From contig JAZUPZ010000004.1 in the NCBI GenBank assembly GCA_045605445.1, positions 1-64,000 on the forward strand: a stretch of DNA of 64,000 nucleotides. Reading direction: 5' to 3'. A program made the translations under genes and the position numbers. Under the pieces are notes generated by a model. The model ran no database searches, had not been told where the DNA came from, and saw only the letters and a list, made by a program, of their open reading frames with translations. Each line of letters begins with the position of its first letter. The stretch's first letter is position 1. Source of the DNA: CAZMHL01 sp045605445. Its GTDB lineage: Bacteria; Bacillota; Clostridia; RGIG6154. Shown here piece by piece: positions 59,781 to 64,000 of this stretch.

Positions 59781-62390
59781 TTGAAAATTTACAGTCAATC
59801 AAAAGATGAGGTTTTAAAGACTTTGTCAGTTGATGAAACAGAGGGCTTAAGCGGGGAGCAGGCAAGTGCTCTTCTTGAAAAACACGGCCCCAACAAATTA
59901 AAGGAAAAAAAGAAAAAAACCAACCTTGAACGTTTTATAGAACAGTTTAAGGATGTTATGATTTTAATTCTTCTTGCGGCGGCGGCAGTTTCTTTTGTAA
60001 TTGCCTGTGTTGAGAGAAATCCGGCAGAATTTTTTGAGCCTGCCCTTATTCTGCTTATTGTTGTTCTTAACGCGCTTATGGGAGTTATTCAGGAAAGCAA
60101 GGCTGAAAAGGCTCTTGACGCCTTAAAAAGTATGTCGGCTCCTCACGCAAGAGTAATAAGAAACGGAAAAGTTGATGTTATCGATGCATCACTGCTTGTG
60201 CCGGGAGATATTATAAAGCTTGAGGCGGGAGATTTTATCCCTGCCGATGCCAGACTTTTGAGCAGCGCAAGCCTTAAAAGTGAAGAATCTGCCCTTACTG
60301 GGGAATCGGTGCCCTCTGAAAAAGATGCAAATGCAGTGGTTGAAGAAAATGCACCCCTCGGAGACAGAACGAATATGGTTTTTTCCGGCTGCAGCGTTAC
60401 TTACGGTACTGCAACAGCAGTTGTAACCGCAACAGGAATGGATACCGAAATGGGCAAAATTGCAAATCTTCTTGATAACGAGGAAGAGGGACAGACGCCT
60501 CTTCAGGAAAAGCTTTCACAGCTTGGTAAATATTTGGGAATTTTAGCTCTTGCAGCCTGCGGCATAATTTTTATAGTAGGTATAGCAAACGGAATTCCTG
60601 TTCTTGAAATCTTTATGACCTCGGTTTCTCTTGCAGTTTCCGCAATCCCCGAAGGTCTGCCCGCAATTGTAACAATTGTTCTTTCAATCGGCGTTCAGCG
60701 AATGGTTAAAAGAAATGCGCTTATAAGAAGACTTCCTGCGGTTGAAACTCTTGGAAGCGCTTCAATAATCTGCTCAGACAAAACGGGAACATTAACCCAG
60801 AACAGAATGACTCTTGTTAAGGCTTACTGCGACGGAGCGACTGTTGAAGATGTAACCGAAAACTGCTCGGAGGGAGTAAAGGCGCTTCTTAAAATGGGAA
60901 CTCTTTGCTGCGACGGTGAAGTGGTTTTTAAAAACGGCGAGGAACAGCATATCGGCGATCCTACAGAAACGGCAATCGTTCTTGCTGCTCATAAAAACTC
61001 AATGCCAAAGGATGAGCTTGAAGCGGAATATCCCCGTCTTGCGGAAATTCCTTTTGATTCAGACAGAAAGCTTATGTCAACCGTTAATAAAATAAATTCA
61101 AGCAACGTTGTTATAGTAAAGGGTGCCTTTGATGTAATGGCAGAAAAATGCGTTGCAGGCAACCTTGAAAAGGCTAAGGAAATAACCGAGGAAATGAGCA
61201 GAAATGCTCTTCGTGTTCTTGCGGTTGCATATAAGGAAATTGAATCTGTTCCCGAAAATCCTACAACAGATGAGCTTGAAGAAGGACTTACCTTTATGGG
61301 ACTTGTGGGAATGATTGACCCGCCAAGACCTGAAGCAAAGGCGGCAGTTGCCGTTTGCAGAAAAGCGGGAATAAAACCCGTTATGATTACCGGCGACCAC
61401 GTTGTTACAGCCTCTGCAATTGCCGGAGAGCTTGGGATTTTTTTGGAAGGCGATATGGCGATAACCGGTGCCGAGCTTGATGCTATGACAGACTCTGAGC
61501 TTGACAGAAAGGTTGAAAACATTTCGGTTTATGCCCGTGTTTCTCCTGAAAATAAAATAAGAATTGTAAAAGCATGGCAGAGAAAAGAACAGGTTGTTTC
61601 AATGACAGGCGACGGCGTAAACGATGCGCCTGCTCTTAAAGCGGCAGACATCGGCTGTGCTATGGGCATTACAGGTACAGACGTTGCAAAGGGCGCGGCA
61701 GATATGACTCTTACCGACGATAATTTTGCAACAATTGTTGATGCTGTCCGTGAGGGCAGGGGTATTTATGCAAACATCAAAAAGGTTGTAGGCTTCCTGC
61801 TCGGAACAAACATCGGCGAGGTTATAACCGTGTTTGCGGCAATGCTTCTCTGGCATAAAACCCCGCTTCTTTCAATGCAGCTTCTCTGGATAAATCTTGT
61901 AACAGACAGTATGCCTGCCATTGCTCTTGGAATGGAAGATGTTGAAAAGGATATAATGGAAAAACCTCCTAAGTCGAAAAACGAAGGTATTTTTGCTCAC
62001 GGTCTGGGAATTCGTGTTGTTCTCCAGGGCTTTATGTTTGCAGTGCTCACTCTTATCGGTTTTAAAGCCGGCGAAAATGTTACTTCAACTCTTGAAGGCG
62101 GTCAGACTCTGGCGTTTATGGTGCTTTCCCTTTGCCAGATTGTCCAGGCGTATAATATGAGAACAGAACATTCTCTCTTTAAAATTGGCATATTCTCAAA
62201 CAAAAAGCTCAACGGAGCGGCTCTTATTTCCGTTCTGCTTGTAGCTCTGGTGTTGTTCACGCCTCTTAAAGGTGCTTTCGGGTTTGTTGCTCTTCCGATG
62301 AAGCTTTACGGACTTGGCTTAATATTGATTTTCGTGCCTTTCGTGATTATGGAAATATCAAAGCTGTTGGGATTTATAAAGCATAAATAA
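59781..62390 (+). CDS. Calcium-type P2 cation-transporting ATPase
   Basis: 869 residues, TTG start eight bases after AAGGAGG. P-type landmarks: LEAGDFIPADARLLSSASLK and LTGESVPSEK (actuator TGES), AIPEGLPAIVTIVL (M4 ion site), ICSDKTGTLTQNRM (phosphorylated Asp), KGAFDVMAEKC, MITGDHVVTASAIA, SMTGDGVNDAPALKAADIG. C-terminal helices M5-M10 contain NIGEVITVFAAML and NLVTDSMPAIALGMED. The P2A/P2B pattern favours Ca2+ export, though monovalent relatives exist. It stands alone. Confidence 0.94.
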   Translation: MKIYSQSKDEVLKTLSVDETEGLSGEQASALLEKHGPNKLKEKKKKTNLERFIEQFKDVMILILLAAAAVSFVIACVERNPAEFFEPALILLIVVLNALMGVIQESKAEKALDALKSMSAPHARVIRNGKVDVIDASLLVPGDIIKLEAGDFIPADARLLSSASLKSEESALTGESVPSEKDANAVVEENAPLGDRTNMVFSGCSVTYGTATAVVTATGMDTEMGKIANLLDNEEEGQTPLQEKLSQLGKYLGILALAACGIIFIVGIANGIPVLEIFMTSVSLAVSAIPEGLPAIVTIVLSIGVQRMVKRNALIRRLPAVETLGSASIICSDKTGTLTQNRMTLVKAYCDGATVEDVTENCSEGVKALLKMGTLCCDGEVVFKNGEEQHIGDPTETAIVLAAHKNSMPKDELEAEYPRLAEIPFDSDRKLMSTVNKINSSNVVIVKGAFDVMAEKCVAGNLEKAKEITEEMSRNALRVLAVAYKEIESVPENPTTDELEEGLTFMGLVGMIDPPRPEAKAAVAVCRKAGIKPVMITGDHVVTASAIAGELGIFLEGDMAITGAELDAMTDSELDRKVENISVYARVSPENKIRIVKAWQRKEQVVSMTGDGVNDAPALKAADIGCAMGITGTDVAKGAADMTLTDDNFATIVDAVREGRGIYANIKKVVGFLLGTNIGEVITVFAAMLLWHKTPLLSMQLLWINLVTDSMPAIALGMEDVEKDIMEKPPKSKNEGIFAHGLGIRVVLQGFMFAVLTLIGFKAGENVTSTLEGGQTLAFMVLSLCQIVQAYNMRTEHSLFKIGIFSNKKLNGAALISVLLVALVLFTPLKGAFGFVALPMKLYGLGLILIFVPFVIMEISKLLGFIKHK

Positions 62391-62400
62391 TTTAAGAATG

Positions 62401-62448
62401 AAAAAAGAACTGTTTCAAACTGCAGTGTGCGGTTGACAGTTCTTTTTT
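62401..62448 (+). terminator. Long terminator after the P-type ATPase gene
   Basis: Outer stem AAAAAAGAACTGT / ACAGTTCTTTTTT with an inner stem AACTGCA / TGCGGTT (one G-T pair). Confidence 0.88.
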
Positions 62449-62461
62449 GTTTGCTGAAATG

Positions 62462-62490
62462 TTGAAAAAACATATATTGTATGGTATACT
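62462..62490 (+). promoter_or_regulatory. Promoter of the sulfite-reductase-like gene
   Basis: TTGAAA, 17 bp, TATACT. Confidence 0.72.
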
Positions 62491-62535
62491 GAAAATGAAG
62501 AATTATGCAGAAAAACGGCATTAGGAGAGAATTTT

Positions 62536-63465
62536 ATGGATAAAACGAAAATGTTTGAAAAAATCGGGCTTACTCCGAAAAACGGAAAGCTTACAGCAGA
62601 ACAAATAGGGGCGGTAAAGGGTCTTGGTTTTCTTCGTGATAAAAGGTATGAAGATGTGTTCAACGCAAGAATTATAACAAGAAACGGAAAGCTTACCACA
62701 GAGGAACACAGAGCTGTTGCCGAAGCTGCAGACCTGTTCGGCTCATCGGAGGTTGCAATGACAAGCCGTATGACGCTGGAAATTCAGGGCGTTTCTTATG
62801 AAAACATTCCTGCTCTTATTTTGTTTTTAAAGGAAAGAGGACTGGAACCCGGCGGAACGGGACCAAAGGTTCGACCTGTTGTTTCCTGTAAGGGTACAAC
62901 CTGCCAGTTCGGACTTATCGATACCTTTTCTCTCAGCAGAAAAATTCACGATTTGTTTTATGTGGGCTATCATAACGAAACCCTTCCTCATAAATTTAAA
63001 ATAGGTGTGGGAGGATGTCCGAACAATTGCGTAAAGCCCGACCTTAACGATCTTGGAATTGTGGGTCAGAGAATTTTTTCCCCCAACCTTGAAAAGTGCC
63101 GCGGATGCAGAACCTGCGCTGTAGAAACAGCCTGCCCTATGAAGGCTGCAACCCTTTCAGATGGGAAAATACATATAGACAGTAAAGCTTGTAACAACTG
63201 CGGAAGATGCCATAAAAAATGTCCTTTCGGTGCTTTTGAAAGTGCAAGTGAAGGCTATAAGGTTTGTATTGGCGGAAGATGGGGCAAAAAAACTGCAATG
63301 GGCAGACCTCTTTCAAAGATACTTACCTCTGAAAAAGAGGTTCTTGATGTGGTGGAAAAGGCAATTATTCTTTTCCGCGACGAAGGAATAAAGGGCGAAC
63401 GCTTTGCAGATACAATAGAAAGACTTGGCTTTGAATATGTTGAAAAGAAACTTATTGAGAAATAA
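62536..63465 (+). CDS. Siroheme [4Fe-4S] sulfite/nitrite reductase-like protein with ferredoxin insert
   Basis: 309 residues. The siroheme-binding cysteines are in SCKGTTCQFGL and GVGGCPNNCVKPDLND. A two-cluster ferredoxin insert follows (CRGCRTCAVETACP and CNNCGRCHKKCPFGAFES), and a siroheme-domain C-terminus with GGRWGKKTAMGRPL. This is the layout of small AsrC/DsrA-like sulfite reductases. No asrA/asrB genes are adjacent. It may reduce sulfite, or nitrite, with electrons from ferredoxin-type partners. Substrate not settled. The start follows AGGAGAG. Confidence 0.83.
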   Translation: MDKTKMFEKIGLTPKNGKLTAEQIGAVKGLGFLRDKRYEDVFNARIITRNGKLTTEEHRAVAEAADLFGSSEVAMTSRMTLEIQGVSYENIPALILFLKERGLEPGGTGPKVRPVVSCKGTTCQFGLIDTFSLSRKIHDLFYVGYHNETLPHKFKIGVGGCPNNCVKPDLNDLGIVGQRIFSPNLEKCRGCRTCAVETACPMKAATLSDGKIHIDSKACNNCGRCHKKCPFGAFESASEGYKVCIGGRWGKKTAMGRPLSKILTSEKEVLDVVEKAIILFRDEGIKGERFADTIERLGFEYVEKKLIEK

Positions 63466-64000
63466 AATTATATGTACGGCAATAAGCTTGATGCTTGTTT
63501 ATTTGTGCGGGTGCAGTCAGAAAGTGGCTGATAATACAGAAAATCAGGTTATATTTAAAGATGCGTTAAACTGTCAGGTTTCAATAGGAAAAAAACCAAA
63601 ACGTGTTGCCGCTTTAATCGGAAGCTTTGCAGAAATCTGGCAGCTTGCGGGTGGAGAGGTTTGCGCAACCTCCGAGGATGCCTGGGAGGATTTTAACCTT
63701 GAGCTTGAAAACTGCGTAAATATCGGAGGGGCTCACTCTCCGGGGCTTGAGGCTTTGCTTTCCGCAAATCCGGAGCTTGTAATAGCAAGCGCCTCCACCG
63801 CCTCAAACGTAAAAATGAAGAATTCCCTTGAAAGTGCGGGAATCACCGTTGTATATTTCGATGTAGATTCCTTTGAGGATTATCTTTTTATGCTTGATGT
63901 ATGTACAGATATAACCGGCAGAAAAGACCTGTACGAAAAAAACGGTGTTGAAATAAAAAACCGAATTGAAGGTATCAGAAAAGAATTTTTCAATGCAGAG
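63437..64000 (+). CDS. Periplasmic-binding-type lipoprotein (FecB/BtuF-like), 3' end cut by window edge
   Basis: 188 residues visible. The frame opens with ATG at 63437, inside the previous gene by 29 bp; the start is uncertain because no strong ribosome site is seen and a later TTG is possible. Signal region SLMLVYLCGC-S gives a lipobox Cys. The mature part carries CQVSIGKKPKRVAALIGSFA, then ENCVNIGGAHSPGLEALLSA and NPELVIASASTASNVKM, the standard class III binding-protein pattern for siderophores, heme or cobalamin. Overlap suggests coupling with the siroheme protein. The 3' end is beyond the window. Confidence 0.8.
   Translation, partial: MLKRNLLRNKIICTAISLMLVYLCGCSQKVADNTENQVIFKDALNCQVSIGKKPKRVAALIGSFAEIWQLAGGEVCATSEDAWEDFNLELENCVNIGGAHSPGLEALLSANPELVIASASTASNVKMKNSLESAGITVVYFDVDSFEDYLFMLDVCTDITGRKDLYEKNGVEIKNRIEGIRKEFFNAE

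Overview
The window is a gene-dense stretch of a low-GC Firmicutes chromosome. It most resembles an uncultured, strictly anaerobic member of the Clostridia. The evidence is a CIRCE-controlled hrcA-grpE-dnaK operon, sigma-A promoters (TTGACA, 17 bp, TATAAT), AGGAGG-type ribosome binding sites, a T-box leader, SLH and 'stalk' (copper-amine-oxidase-N-like) surface proteins, and an anaerobe oxygen-defence set (reverse rubrerythrin, ferritin, flavodiiron protein, rubredoxin). No phage, transposase, rRNA or CRISPR array was seen.

Layout. 1-2.7 kb: heat-shock operon on the minus strand, with dnaK running off the left edge. 2.9-8.8 kb: a secreted YD/RHS-repeat protein with a C-terminal HNH-like toxin tip, followed by a small immunity-type gene. 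9-15.3 kb: a metallo-beta-lactamase-fold hydrolase, a dehydroquinase-like/epimerase pair divergent from an AraC regulator, a CAP-domain protein, an SLH/papain-fold protein and a lipid kinase. 15.4-32.4 kb: a secreted polysaccharide-related region with two paralogous AraC regulators, a GH74 xyloglucanase-type enzyme, an EamA transporter, an Xre repressor divergent from an operon of surface proteins, and a minus-strand operon (GH74-like giant, BspA-type LRR protein, sugar-binding lipoprotein), then an RCC1-repeat lipoprotein.

32.7-34.3 kb: Fur/PerR-family regulator, reverse rubrerythrin and ferritin behind a perfect palindromic operator. 34.35-38.5 kb: an isoleucine-type T-box controlling a two-gene operon (Xre-cupin-acyl-CoA-ligase fusion, and a double-ACT metallo-beta-lactamase protein). 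This is the most coherent candidate for an undescribed pathway. 38.6-42.4 kb: DUF2264 protein, flavodiiron protein, rubredoxin with a shortened metal knuckle, and a PepSY lipoprotein. 42.5-51.3 kb: tRNA-Glu and housekeeping genes (acyl-ACP thioesterase, alaS, HIT protein, rpsU, YqeG phosphatase, endonuclease-IV-like, M24 peptidase, efp).

51.6-58.1 kb: an alanine/glycine symporter, a pair of overlapping small reading frames, and a 1328-residue protein with two Lon-type AAA+ modules and one Lon protease domain, the second strong novelty candidate. 58.2-64 kb: coaX with a probable pantothenate ECF S-component, a calcium-type P-ATPase, a siroheme sulfite-reductase-like protein, and the start of a metal/cofactor-binding lipoprotein that runs off the right edge.

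Several families of short hairpin repeats lie between genes. All functions are assigned by reading motifs and domain patterns; no database search was possible.
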